Shown: positions 45,414 to 57,326 of the stretch, in pieces
How positions within the stretch are numbered: position 1 is the stretch's first letter
Layout of the letters: every line of letters starts with the position of its first letter
DNA from: Avena insularis
Lineage: Eukaryota > Streptophyta > Magnoliopsida > Poales > Poaceae
Reading direction: 5' to 3'
Length of the DNA: 64,000 nucleotides
Assembly: GCA_023614405.1 (NCBI GenBank)
Contig: CM042693.1
Span: 156,752,731 to 156,816,730 of the forward strand
Translations under genes and position numbers: made by a program
The notes under the pieces: model-generated
Database searches by the model: none
Told to the model about the DNA's origin: nothing
What the model saw: the letters and a program-made list of their open reading frames with translations, nothing else

Positions 45414-46714
45414 TGAAGGAAATATGCCCTAGAGGCAATCATAGAGATGATTATATTTCATATGTATCCATGAGTTATTGTAATGTTCCTTGAATATCCA
45501 TATCAGGCAACTTGTATTGATTGGCAATTATGTGAATTGTTTTGTGAAAATCTTTACTTGTATGGTTATTTAAGAGTTGTCCCTAGTCCGAGTTCATGTG
45601 AGGACACATGTGAATATTAGACTAGCACATCGATTGGTTGATGACTATGTTTCGCAAGTCATGGACATGGAGATGTCAAACCAATGATGTGGACACATGT
45701 TATGAACATGGGGTTGGACTGACCCAACTTGAGACTGGCAATTAGTTGCAGCTCTCTCTCTCTACACATCGTGTACGTTTTGTCCTTAGACCTGAGATTG
45801 TCGCATGTACTTGAGATGTGGATCGACCTACTTTGGGGCTATCAAACGCTGCATCGTAACTGGGTAGTTATAAAGGTAGCTTTCGGGTTTGTCCTGAAGC
45901 ATGCTGCAAGGCATGGTCAATCAAGATGGGATTTGCCCCTCTCTACTTGAGTGAGATATCTCTGGGCCCCTCGAGTGATCGGATCCAGAAATGCATGGCC
46001 GTGCTACATAAGGTTAAGAGTTAACCTAGTAAAGGGATTCCGAATCACGGTATCGAGAAATGGAGGTCAGCTTGGAGCTAGACCAAATATCGTGAGGCAA
46101 AGGGAAAGACATGTACTAAACCTTGTGATGGTTTGTCCGATATGATCTTTGTATGCGTTTAGGAGTTGGCACGTCTTGCTAGAGGCCGGTACCAACTATT
46201 GACAGAATAAGTGTATTCGTGTCATGTCTATACGCATATGAACCTATAGGGTCACACACTTAAGGGGCTGGAAGCCTAATGAGGATTGGATCCGAATTAG
46301 ACCAGGCTTAGGCTACTAATGGGTTTCTAATGTAGAAGCCCACTAGGGATGCCTATATAAGAGAGGGTTGGGCGAACTGGCTAGGGTTAGACCTTAGATC
46401 ATTCCCAGCCGCCACTCCTCACGCCTGTGTCGCACGCGCGGACCTAGAAGTCCGGCGTCTGACGCTTCCACCCTGTACGTGTGGATACCTCGGAGGCGCT
46501 GCATTTGTAGCGTTTGGACTAGCCGCGCAAGGGGAGCTGCTCATGGGAAAAGGACAAGGAGGAGACGTGGAACGTCTACACTGCCTCGACGCCCTTCATC
46601 AATTCCGCAACTGCGCGTCTAGTGGTAATCCCGTGATCTATGACAACAGTAATCTTGGTTTACGCGGTAGAAATTTTGTGATTTGCGCTAGTGTAGCCTA
46701 ACCGTATCCCTTCA
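45414..46714 (+). repeat. Copia LTR 1 (1301 bp)
   Basis: TGAAGGAAATATGCCCTAG to CCGTATCCCTTCA. It contains a TATATAA-like box near 46352 (CCTATATAAGAG), about 360 bp before the LTR end. Confidence 0.9.
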
Positions 46715-46715
46715 G

Positions 46716-46728
46716 TGGTATCAGAGCC
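46716..46728 (+). promoter_or_regulatory. Copia primer binding site
   Basis: TGGTATCAGAGCC, one base after LTR 1; complementary to initiator-Met tRNA. Confidence 0.9.
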
Positions 46729-48110
46729 GATGCTGTTCAGTTATAGGTTCGGGATGTTTGCATATGGTGATATGCAGATTGATATGAATGATGTGATCGT
46801 TTATATGGCGGTGGTTCAGGATTGATCTATGATCTTGCTTTCCGTGATCGTGATTCTGAGGTTGTCGAGCGACTTACCCCTACCGGTCGGTTTCCGCCAT
46901 CGCGGTAGACAGTGACACATAAATCCTATTGAATCACGCGAAGATCAATATGATTGATCGAATCGGAACCTAGATCTTCAATCGATGTACCGTGATCAAA
47001 GGAGTTTGATTGAATCGGCACAGGAGTCGGTTTATGGTAAATTTGATTTGCCGATCAAAATCCTTAAAGAAAATTGTGTAGATTCGATATCTCATTTTTC
47101 AAAATCCTTAAAGAAAATCGGGACAGGAGCTGCCCCTTCGAACCCCGCAGGGGGAGACCCCCTAGACCCCCCTTAATCATAGCCCCTTTTGTATCTAGTT
47201 AAGGTAACTAGGTGCTACGATGTCACATGATCCGGTAGAATGTGATTCTATGCATAACTTGTTTTTACAGGATGTATGTGATCAGTATGGCCCATATATG
47301 TATGTGATGCATGTATGAAATTTTGCATGACCTGCGTGTCATGAGTAGGGCAACACGGCTGGAGCAATATGTGTTGTCATTTATTGTATTGGTCTGCATG
47401 CCGACTTGTAATTTTGATTACTAGCTGTTAGGAGTAATAGCTTGTATTAGTTCTTGGAGGACTCATCACTTGGAAGATGGCTCACATGGAACATGAATAT
47501 GGAGATCATCATGGTGGACAGGTTCTATGGCGATGGAGATCACCATGAGAAAATGGGCCATACTGTGTCACATCTATATGAATGTTATTCTTATGAGTTT
47601 TACTACTATGCATGCTTAGATGATAGAAGTAGAACAACCCCTCACAAAGTTTGAGTTTTACCATGCCCTCCCAACCAAACCTTGCACCATCCTATGCCCT
47701 GTACAATCGTTGGTGGGCCTATGAAATTAGGGTGCCGCGGTTTTCCTTGGCGGGATGGGTTTGTATCGGATACCTACACGCATAAGGGTTGGTGAACTTG
47801 ACAAGGTCATCTTAACAGTTAAGGACCTTGGGGCATAAAGGTTGGGCGCCTAGTTTTGACATAGATATGTCACCCAACAACAAGAGTCATATGTGATATG
47901 ATTAGCAAGTGTTGCTTACCATTTTACCTTGTCTTCTAGCAGTGATGCTAAAGCTCACTAGTCGACTTGTTAATTGTGGATATTGAATCACTTAGTATCA
48001 ATAGAGGGATATTGATTTAAGTGGGAGTATATGCTATTAAATTGTTTAATATGTTTTACTCTTTCATGGTTACATGGCTTAGTATTTTGCATGTTTTCTG
48101 TTGTAGATCA
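46729..48110 (+). other. Copia leader, about 1.4 kb
   Basis: This lies between primer site and gag. I see no coding domain. It contains short AUG frames (for example 46985-47176) and no other element. Confidence 0.6.
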
Positions 48111-51100
48111 ATGGCACCAAACACTACATCACCTTTCTCTTTGCGTTCGATTCTTGACAAAGATAAACTTAATGGAACAAACTATTCGGACTGGGTCCAT
48201 AACCTGAGAATTGTTCTCAGGTCAGATAAAAAGGAAACGGTTCTGGATACCCCAATCCCCGATGAACCTGCTGATAATGCATCTTCTGCCCTAAAGAAAG
48301 CCTACAAGAGAGCACGTGATGATTCTCTTGAGGTTAGTTGTCTTATGCTTGCATGCATGGAACCTGAACTCCAAAAGAAGTTTGAGGATCAGGAAGCGTA
48401 CAATATGATCGTAGTGCTTAAGGACATGTTCCAAGATCAAGCAAGGACTGAGAGGTACAATGTTGACAAGTCCTTTGTCGAATGCAAGCTAGCAGAGGGA
48501 GCAGCTGTAGGCCCCCATGTGATCAAAAAGGTTGGTTATAGTCAGACTTTGGAAAAGCTTAGTTTTCCACTAGGCCAAGAGTTGGCCACTGACTTCATTT
48601 TGGCGTCTCTTCCATCCAGCTATGGGCAGTTCATTTCGAACTACCATATGCATGGGGTGGAGAAGGGCCTTAATGAATTATGTGTGATGCTTAAAACAAC
48701 AGAAAGTGACATGAAGAAGTGTGCAGGGCATAGCCATGTGATGGCTGTGAAAAACAAGCCTAGCTTCAATAAAAAGGGTACTTCTTGGAATAAGAAGGGC
48801 AAGGCTAAGGATACAATCCCTAAGTCTGCATCCAAGCAAAAGGCTGGACCTGTAGAAGACACTGAGTGCTTCTTTTGTCATGAACATGGCCATTGGAAGA
48901 GAAACTGCAACAAGTACCAGGCTTCTTTGAAGAAGAGTGGAAGTAAGAGTACTTCCAACTCAGGTACGCTTGTTGTAAATCTTGTGGACATTCTTCTCGC
49001 TGATTCCTATGTTAACTCTTGGGTATTTGATACCGGATCGGTTGCTCATATTTGCAATTCGACGCAGGGGCTAATAAGGACTAGAGAAGTGCAGAAAGGC
49101 GAAGTGGATTTTCATGTCGGAAATAAAGTAAGGGTTGCTGCATTGTTCGTCGGCGTCATGCAACTTCACCTTCTGTCAGGATTTATTATGGAGTTGAATA
49201 ATTGTTATTTCATTCCTAGTATGGGTCGAAACATTTTATCACCTTCATGTTTGATGAGGGATGGTTATTCATTCGCGAGTGCAAACAATGGTTGTGTAAT
49301 CTCTAAGAATGATATGTTTATGGCTAATGCTCCCATTGTGAATTGGTTATTTATTTTAAATCTTGATGATGCATCTATTTACAATGTTAGTGCTAAAAGG
49401 CTTCATCCTGATGATTTGAGTCCTACCTATTTATGGCATTGTCGTTTGGGTCATATAAGTGAAAAGCGCATGAAGAAGCTCCATGGTGATGGTCTTCTAA
49501 CTTCGTTTGATTTTGAATCATACGAGACATGGCAGGCTTGTTTACTTGGAAAGATGACCAAGTCACCTTTTTCGGGTTTACCCGAGAGAGCGACAGACTT
49601 GTTGGAACGCATACATACTGATGTATGTGGGCCAATGAGCATGGCATCCAGAGGAGGATATCACTACTTCATTACTTTCACTGATGGTTTCAGTGGATAT
49701 GGTTATGTCTACTTGATGAAGCATAAGTCTGAAACTTTTGAAAAGTTCAAGGATTTTAGAGTGAAGTAGAGAATCAACGTGGCAAAAAAATAAAGGCCTT
49801 GCGATCTGATCGTGGAGGTGAATATTTGAGTCACGAATTTAGCGATCATCTTAAGAGTTGCGGAATTGTTCCACAACTTACGCCGCCCGGAACGCCTCAA
49901 AGAAACGGGGTCTCTAAACGACGTAATTGAACTTTGTTGGACATGGTTCGATCAATGATGAGCCAGTCGGATTTACCATTATCATTTTGGGGTTACGCTC
50001 TATAAATGGCAACTTTCACACTTAATAGGGTACCATCTAAATCCGTAGTTAAGACACCATATGAGATGCGGACTGGAAAGAATCCCAGTTTGTCTTTTCT
50101 AAAGATTTGGGGTTGTGATGCATTTGTCAAGGGACTTCAGTCGGACAAGATAACACCTAAATCGGATAAGTGCATTTTCGTGGGATATCCGAGGGAAACC
50201 TTAGGGTATTACTTCTACAACCGAGAGGAGGGCAAAGTGTTTGTCGTCAGGCGGTGTTTTCCTAGAGAAAGAGTTTCTCACAAAGGGAACAAGTGGAAGG
50301 TCGGTGCGACTTGAAGAAGTTCAAGATGAGCCAGTTGGGGATGCTTCTACGAGTGATGCTATTGTAGCAGAACAAGTTGAGGAACCCGTGGCAACAGAAG
50401 CACCACAACCACGAAGGTCGGCAAGGCTCCGTGAAGCGCGGGAATTATTATTGTTAGACAATGATGAGCCTGCGGCCTATGCAGAAGCGATGGTGGACCC
50501 AGACTCTGAGAAATGGCTGATCGCCATGAGATCCGAGATAGAGTCCATGGGAGACAATCAAGTTTGGAACTTGGTTGACCTTCCTGATGGTTTTAAAGCC
50601 ATCGAGTGCAAATGGATCTATAAGAAGAAGATTGATATGGATGGAAATGTTCACATCCATCAAGCTCGACTTGTTGCAAAAGGTGTTTGACAAGTTCAAG
50701 GAGTTGACTACGACGAGACTTTCTCGCCCGTAGCGATGCTTAAATCTATACGGATAATTCTAGACATTGCTGCACATTTCGACTATGAAATATGGCAGAT
50801 GGATGTCAAGACAGCTTTCCTAAATGGAATCCTAACTGAGGACGTGTATATGATGTAGCCCGAAGGTTTTGTCAATCCAAATAATGCTGGAAAGGTATGT
50901 AAACTTTTGAAGTCCATTTATGGGCTGAAGCAAGCATCTCGGAGTTGGAACATTCGATTTGATGAAGTTGTAAAGGAGTTTGGCTTCATCAAAAAAGAAC
51001 AAGAACCTTGTGTTTACAAGAAGGAAAGTGGGAGAGCGCTGGTATTTCTAATCTTATATGTAGATGACATATTACTGATTGGAAATGACATTCCTATGCT

Positions 51101-52010
51101 CGAGTCTGTTAAGACCTCATTGAAAAATAGTTTTTCGATGAAGGACTTGGGAGAAGCGGCATATATTCTGGGCATCAAGATCTATAGAGATAGATCAAGG
51201 AGGCAAATTGGATTAAGCCAGAGTACATACATTGACAAAGTGTTGAAACGGTTCAGCATGGAAGAGGCCAAGAAGGGGTTCTTGCCCATGTATCACGACA
51301 TTAAACTCAGCAAGACTCAGTGTCCTTCGACTACTGATGAGCGTGAGCGCATGAGCAGAGTTCCATATGCTTCGGCTATTGGATCCATTATGTATGCAAT
51401 GATATGTACTCGCCCAGATGTTTACTATGCTCTAAGTGTTACGAGCAGATACCAGGCTGATCCAGGTGAAGATCACTAGACAACGGTAAAGAACATCCTT
51501 ACGTACTTGAAAAGGACTAAGGATGTGTTCCTAGTTTATGGAGGTGAGGATGAACTCAGTGTAAAGGGTTACACCGATGCGAGTTACCTTAACGACTCAG
51601 ATGATTCGAAATCGCAATCAGGTTATGTATTTCTCATGAATGGTGGTGCTGTGAGCTGGAAAAGTTCCAAGAAAGAATATATTGCTGCCTCGGAGGCCGT
51701 AAAGGAAGCTGTTTGGATTAGGAATTTCCTGATCGCTCTCGGTGTGGTTCAGGGCGCGTCCAATCCCTTGGATGTTTATTGTGACAACAATGGTGCTATT
51801 GCACAAGCCAAGGAACCTAGACAGCAACAGAAGAACAAACATATTCGCATGCGTTACCATCAGATTCGAGAGTTCGTTGAGGATGGTAGTGTCATGATAT
51901 GCAAAATACATACGAACTCAAATGTTGCTAATCCCTTGACTAAGCCTCTCCCGCAGCCCGCGCATGAAGCGCACACAAGAGCAATTGGTATTAGATACAT
52001 TTTAGATTGA
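48111..52010 (+). pseudogene. Copia gag-pol polyprotein
   Basis: Start ATG at 48111 (MAPNTTSPFSL) after TTGTAGATCA. Gag runs to a zinc knuckle (CFFCHEHGHWKRNC), then protease (VFDTGSVAHICN), integrase zinc finger (WHCRLGHISEKRMKKL) and core (HTDVCGPM). A frameshift at about 49762 moves the frame (LRSDRGGEYLSHEF), and a second shift near 50300 returns it. The RT follows with ETFSPVAMLKSIR and the YVDDILL catalytic motif, then RNase H ending GIRYILD. Stops: TGA 49928, TAA near 50003, TGA 50688, TAG 50856, TAG 51477. Most fit Arg, Gln or Trp codons changed by C-to-T or G-to-A. It is not functional. Confidence 0.9.
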
Positions 52011-52016
52011 CTCTAG

Positions 52017-52030
52017 TGCAAGTGGGAGAC
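52017..52030 (+). promoter_or_regulatory. Copia polypurine tract
   Basis: TGCAAGTGGGAGAC immediately before LTR 2. Confidence 0.7.
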
Positions 52031-53313
52031 TTAAGGAAATATGCCCTAGAGGCAATCATAGAGATGATTATATTTCATATGTATCCATGAGTTATTCTAA
52101 TGTTCCTTGAATATCCATATCAGGCAACTTGTATTGATTGGCAAATGTGTGATTTGTTTTGTGAAACTCTTTACTTGTATGGTTATTTAAGAGTTGTCCC
52201 TAGTCGGAGTTCATGTGAGGACACATGTGAATATTAGACTAGCACATCCATTGGTTGATGACTTTGTTTCGCAAGTCATAGACATGGAGATGTCAAACCA
52301 ATGATGTGGACACATGTTATGAACATGGGGTTGGACTGACCCAACTTGAGACTGGCAATTAGTTGCAGCTCTCTCTCTCTCTACACATCGTGTACGTTTT
52401 GTCCTTAGACCTGAGATTGTCGCATGTACTTGAGATGTGGATCGACCTACTTTGGGGCTATCAAACGTTGCATAAATCGCAGGTAGTTATAAAGGTAGCT
52501 TTCGGGTTTGTCCTGAAGCATGCTGCAAGGCATGGTCAATCAAGATGGGATTTGCCCCTCTCTACTTGAGAGAGATATCTCTGGGCCCCTCGAGTGATCG
52601 GATCCAGAAATGCATGGCCGTGCTACATAAGGTTAAGAGTTAATCACGGTATCGAGAAATGGAGGTCAGCTTGGAGCTAGACCAAATATCATGAGGCAAA
52701 GGGAAAGACATGTACTAAACCTTGTGATGGTTCGTCCGATATGATCTTTGTATGCGTTTAGGAGTTGGCACGTCTTGCTAGAGGCCGCTACCAACTATTG
52801 ACAGAATAAGTGTATTCGTGTCATGACTATACGCATATGAACCTATAGGGTCACACACTTAAGTGGCTGGAAGCCTAATGAGGATTGGATCTGAATTAGA
52901 CCAGGCTTAGGCTACTAATGGGCTGCTAATGTAGAAGCCCACTAGGGACGCCTATATAAGAGAGGGTGGGGCGAACTGGCCAGGATCAGACCTCAGATCA
53001 TTCCCAGCCGCCACTCCTCACGCCTGTGTCGCACGCGCGGACCTAGCAGTCCGGCGTCTGATGCTTCCACCCTGTACGTGTGGATACCTCGGAGGCGCTG
53101 CATCTGTAGCGTTTGGACGAGCCGCACAAGGGGAGATGCTCGTGGGACGAGGACAAGGAGGAGACGTGGAACGTCTACACTGCCTCGGCGCGCTTCATCA
53201 ATTCCACAACTACGCGTCTAGTGGTAATCCCGTGATCTATGACAACAGTAATCTTGGTTTACGCGGTAGAAATTTTTTGATTTGCGCTAGTGTAGCCTAC
53301 CCGTATCCCTTCA
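52031..53313 (+). repeat. Copia LTR 2 (1283 bp)
   Basis: It starts TTAAGGAAATATG (the expected TG is TT here) and ends ATCCCTTCA. A ~22-bp segment present in LTR 1 near 46022-46046 is missing here, and there are scattered substitutions, so the insertion is not recent. Right flank is tctct. Confidence 0.9.
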
Positions 53314-54500
53314 TCTCTAGGAAGGAAGGACCCTTGGGTGTTTGTGGCATCGCTCCACCCAAAGTTTCGCTTCGGGACAGCTTTTGGGTCCGCCCTTTGC
53401 TCGGCTCGGGGGCTTCCGCGGTGGGAGACTATGCCCGGGGAAGATCGGATTCTGAATCCGCCACTTCATGGTTTGGCGCATCCGTATACTTCTTAGGTAG
53501 ATGGGCATCATCCCCGCTACCTTGAGATCCTGTAAATCAAAGACAGAAGATGAACAAAAATCAGTACCAATAGGAAACAACTAGCATTCGAAATAGCGCT
53601 ACGCGCAACTACAAGTTTTCACCTGTGGGACAACTTTCTTGGCACTGTAAGGGTGGGTCAAAGATTTCCCCGAAAGATCCTCGTCGACCTTGAACTTCAG
53701 CAGAGGCCGAAGAGCTCTATCAAGGTCACCCGAAGATAACTCCTTAGGCGAAACCCTTGTTGGATTGCTGCGGCCAGCATACAAAAACATCGGGTGCAAC
53801 CTCGCTTGGAGTGGCTGCACCCGACGCTTGAGGAAGGTGTGGATGATGTCGACACCGTTGACCTCCTTGCCGGCCACCAGCTAGAGATCCTCTACCCGCT
53901 TTTATAGCTTCTCCACCTCGGCAGATTCACCCTTCAAGATGTCGTTGCCCCACGACCTCTTTCAGATGATCTCTTGGTCGGAGTCAAAGGGAGCAATCCC
54001 ATAATGCTGGCCATCCAATTTTACGTCGCGGATGTAGAACCACTTCCGACGCTAGTACTGGACAGGCTCGCAAAGAGAGAAAGAGAAAAAATAGACAGTG
54101 GAGTGAATGGATATTCCGCAACCACCCAGTGGATAAACAACACCGGTGCCAGATTGCCTCTTCACGGAGTAGAGTCTCCGGAAAAGGCCAAAGTGTGGCA
54201 CAATGCCGAGCCAGCACTCGCAGAGAGTGATGAAGCAAGCTATGTGAAGGAGAAAGTTGGGAGACAGATGATGCAACTAACTCCCGTAAAAGAAAATAAG
54301 CCCACGAAGAAATTCGTGGGCAGGCAAGGAAAGAACCCGGACGACAAAGGCGTAAAACATCACCCGAAAACCTTCAGCACAAAACTGAACCATCGCCAGC
54401 ACGCCGTCCACTACGCACGGAAATCAAGGAGACGCCGTAACTTTCGCCATGTTCTGCGTGACTAGTAAAATCAAGTGGGACCCATGGTCATTCTGTTGCA
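53314..54500 (-). pseudogene. Gypsy-type gag region with Transposase_28-like domain
   Basis: Read on the minus strand from about 54280: ITLCECWLGIVPHFGLFRRL and YPLGGCGIS resemble the 'putative gypsy type transposon' domain (PF04195). The frame shifts, then gives WFYIRDVKLDGQHYGIAPF, EVEKLYKRVEDL, a stop and VNGVDIIHTFLKRRVQPLQA, followed by LSSGDLDRALRPLLKF, down to about 53599. Several frameshifts and stops break it. The left end is cut at the copia LTR. This domain precedes or replaces gag in several grass gypsy families; its biochemical role is not known to me. Confidence 0.65.
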
Positions 54501-54609
54501 TTGTCTCTGCTGCCGTAGAAAGTTTAGCTCACTAGTCGTCAGCAATGACATCATTAAAGGAAAGCCAGCAACGGCTCGCAGATTTCAACTGATCATAAAA
54601 GTACTTACT

Positions 54610-54915
54610 CGAGTCTACGACTCAACCAACTACTCGTGGGGCTACTCCTATCAGGAGCGCTGGCCGTGCACCTGAGAAATTACAATGATAACGTCACCTC
54701 AAAACTATCTTCGAGTCATACGTCCAGTCTACGACTCCACTACGGACTTGGGGGCTACTCCCATAGGGAGTGCTGGTCGTGCATTCAAAAAAATGTGTCC
54801 TTCAGACTAATCATGGAAAAAAGAGCAAATGGCCGAACTAAAGTCTCTGCTCGAGTCTACGAATCGAACAGACACTCGGGGGATACTCCCATAGGGAGCG
54901 CTGATCGCGCACCCT
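54610..54915. repeat. Leader tandem repeat, period about 120 bp
   Basis: Three degenerate copies, each with GAGTCTACGA, then GGGGCTACTCC, ATAGGGAGCGCTGG and GTGCACC motifs. They sit between the gypsy LTR end at 55137 and the coding region. Confidence 0.7.
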
Positions 54916-55136
54916 ATAAATTATTTGACTGAGATCCTTCGGATCAAATACGGCAAAATATTTTAGCAACATTGCCCGAACTAACGCTTAGTGAGAAGCA
55001 GGATCCTTGGCCACCCGAAACACCTCCGTGGTGATAAAATTTCGGATGTTTTTGTCTACGACGCAAAGATAAGCCCTACAGATATCATATGATGGCATGG
55101 TAACGCACCCGACTACACTCTGCTAGCAAATTTCTG

Positions 55137-56796
55137 TGTCAACAGGCACGATGAAAATCCTGATGGACGTGTTGGGTACGTCATTTGAAAAACACTGGGA
55201 TTCGACTCCTATAAGACTTTAATGTCCTGAGTCGAATAACGCCAGCAATCGTTCCGGGTACTCGAATCTGATGAAGATCGTGTTGTTTTGTCCAATGATA
55301 GTTAACTGGCCCTGAACCGTCGGGTGAGCCAGGAACACAAGTGACTCCCCCGGGATCAGGGCTAAACAAATCCCAGACCTCCGTCTGACATAAGCTTAAC
55401 CTTGGCTTGAGAATATCCAGTAAGAATCAGTAACACAACAGTGACCCTACGACACAAAAATTATTACAAAAGCTCATAACTGAGCAAAGAACCAAATTAT
55501 TACAACCAGAGGTCACTAACCACAAACATCAAACAACGGAAGGCAAATTATTCTATTAAGTATAGCAAACTTAACAAATGGCCTAAGAGTCCTGAAGCAT
55601 AAAGATGACGTCCCAGCCCATAGATTCCAGGATGTCAGCCGGGAACCCCAAGCTACTCGTCGGTGTCGATGTAGTACGAAACTCGTCTTCAGGGGAACAC
55701 TTACTCCGCCAAAAGTATCAACAAAGCAAGGTTAAGTATAGGGTGTACTCCGCAAGACTTATGGTTGGTGGAGTTGTTTTTCATAAAGCCATGTTTGTTT
55801 ATAAAACAAGAGGAAGAAGAAGCTCGTCTAATCAAAGTTTTTTAAAAAGGGGATAAGAGAACGACATCTCTGAAATATTGATCATCATCTTTTGATATCC
55901 ACCAAATCATCATCATCTGAACCCTAACTACGATCAACCTCTTGTACCCATGAGGAAGCATCCTTAAGAACATGTTGATCTACCAAGTTTTACAATTAGG
56001 TTATAGTTCTCTATGATCTTAGAATTCGGTCACCAAGCGTTCATATCCGTGAACATGGCTTTTCGAAAAGATTTAGCCCCAAAGGAGTGTACAACTTTAC
56101 CCACACGTACTAACCTTCTCTTAATGCCACTTGTAATAGCCCTCTTCCTTGGAAGGCCGGCAGAGGGTAGTTAGACATGACCTTTACCTTTCTTTCGCCG
56201 AGACCATGAGTCATGCCCTAAGGATTGTTCCGCCATAACGGGTCAAGTCTTGAAGCCGGTCCCTAGAGATGTGAGGCAAGGTTGGTTTACTAGGGGCTCC
56301 ATCCACCCCCAAGCAACCCGGTCCACGCTTCCCTACCTGTTATGAATGCACCTCCTGCACCGCCTTCGAGAAGATCCAGAATGCATGTCGAATGGAATGC
56401 CCGAACTATGTGACTCATGGAATCTACTAGGCAAGTTAGTTGCTCGTGAGGTTGTCCAGGCCCCGTTTGGTTGTACGCTCGTCTTGGTTCAAGAGGCAAG
56501 AACTCAGGTCCTAGTGGTGGCGAGCATGGGACTACAAAAACCACATCCCCACGTGGCCTCCCATACAAGCCTTAGCATGTTTAATCTCATATCACCTCTG
56601 ATCTCATCTCATCACGTTCTCCTGTCATACTAGATTATCTGCATCTGATACATCAACTGGATGAACCAGACTCAACAGCTAAGCATGGCTAAGCAGGACA
56701 AAGATATAAGCTCTAGCATTGGACACAAGCCAAACCTAGTTATGCTAGGAGCAGTGGATTAGGTAATATAAGCTTATGGGATTAATGCAACATATA
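55137..56796 (-). repeat. Gypsy LTR, 3' part, interrupted by a CACTA
   Basis: The plus strand begins TGTCAACAGG at 55137 (LTR 3' end on the minus strand). It carries the palindrome module at 56039-56087. I see no initiator-Met primer site next to it, so the boundary is less certain than for the other LTRs. At 56797 a CACTA is inserted; sequence from 62585 to about 63010 probably continues this LTR. Confidence 0.6.
56039..56087 (-). promoter_or_regulatory. LTR palindrome module, fourth family
   Basis: Minus strand: CTCC, TTT, GGGG (56077-56087; one G-U pair), perfect palindrome CTTTTCGAAAAG (56059-56070), and hairpin GTTC, 8-base loop, GAAC (56039-56054). The last is a paired change from GTCC/GGAC. 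Confidence 0.6.
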
Positions 56797-56805
56797 CACT
56801 AGTGC

Positions 56806-57000
56806 AGGCCCCCCCTTTAACTCCAGTTGGGAGGGCCCTCTAACAGCGGTTCCCCAACCGCTGTTGAGGGTTCGGTGTTAGAGGGGGGGCCCCTTTAACA
56901 CCGGTTCTTATACGAACCGGTGTTAAAGGGTGGCGCACGTGCTGCCAGAGGCTCATTTCTTTAACACCGGTTCGTATCCGGAACCGTGTTAAAGGTTCTT
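56806..57000. repeat. CACTA left subterminal palindromes
   Basis: AACAGCGGTT and AACCGCTGTT flank a short loop; then TTTAACACCGGTTC with GAACCGGTGTTAAAG; then a third, imperfect copy. These are likely transposase-binding sites. Confidence 0.75.
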
Positions 57001-57326
57001 CCCAAGCCAGATTTAGGCCATTTTCCTATCGCGTTCTTCGCGCGTAGATTTAGGTTGTTTTCTGGCGAGAACTCTGCCATGTAGGAAAATGGTTTAATTG
57101 CCAAGATCGCCATGGCAGGAAACGGCCTAAATCTCTGCGGACGCATTTCGCCTCTGAGGGGGGAGCCGTTATTTTGTGGGGGGGGGCGAGGGGGAATCGA
57201 TCGGGAGCGGTATACACATAAATCATCATCGGTACATACGAGTACATGAATAATTAAGCAACTATTATTATACACAAACATCGTCATCGGCACATACATC
57301 GTCATCAGCACATACATCGTCATCGT

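Larger units (their letters stand above)
45076..53313 (+). mobile_element. Ty1/copia element, BARE/Angela-like, with extra left internal end
   Basis: The complete element is LTR (45414-46714), internal (46715-52030), LTR (52031-53313). Left of the first LTR lies 45076-45413, a near-identical copy of the last part of the internal region (compare 51692-52030). This gives internal-LTR-internal-LTR, the footprint of a tandem or recombinant copia whose left part has been lost. The LTR sequence and polyprotein order (gag, protease, integrase, RT, RNase H) support the family. Confidence 0.9.
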
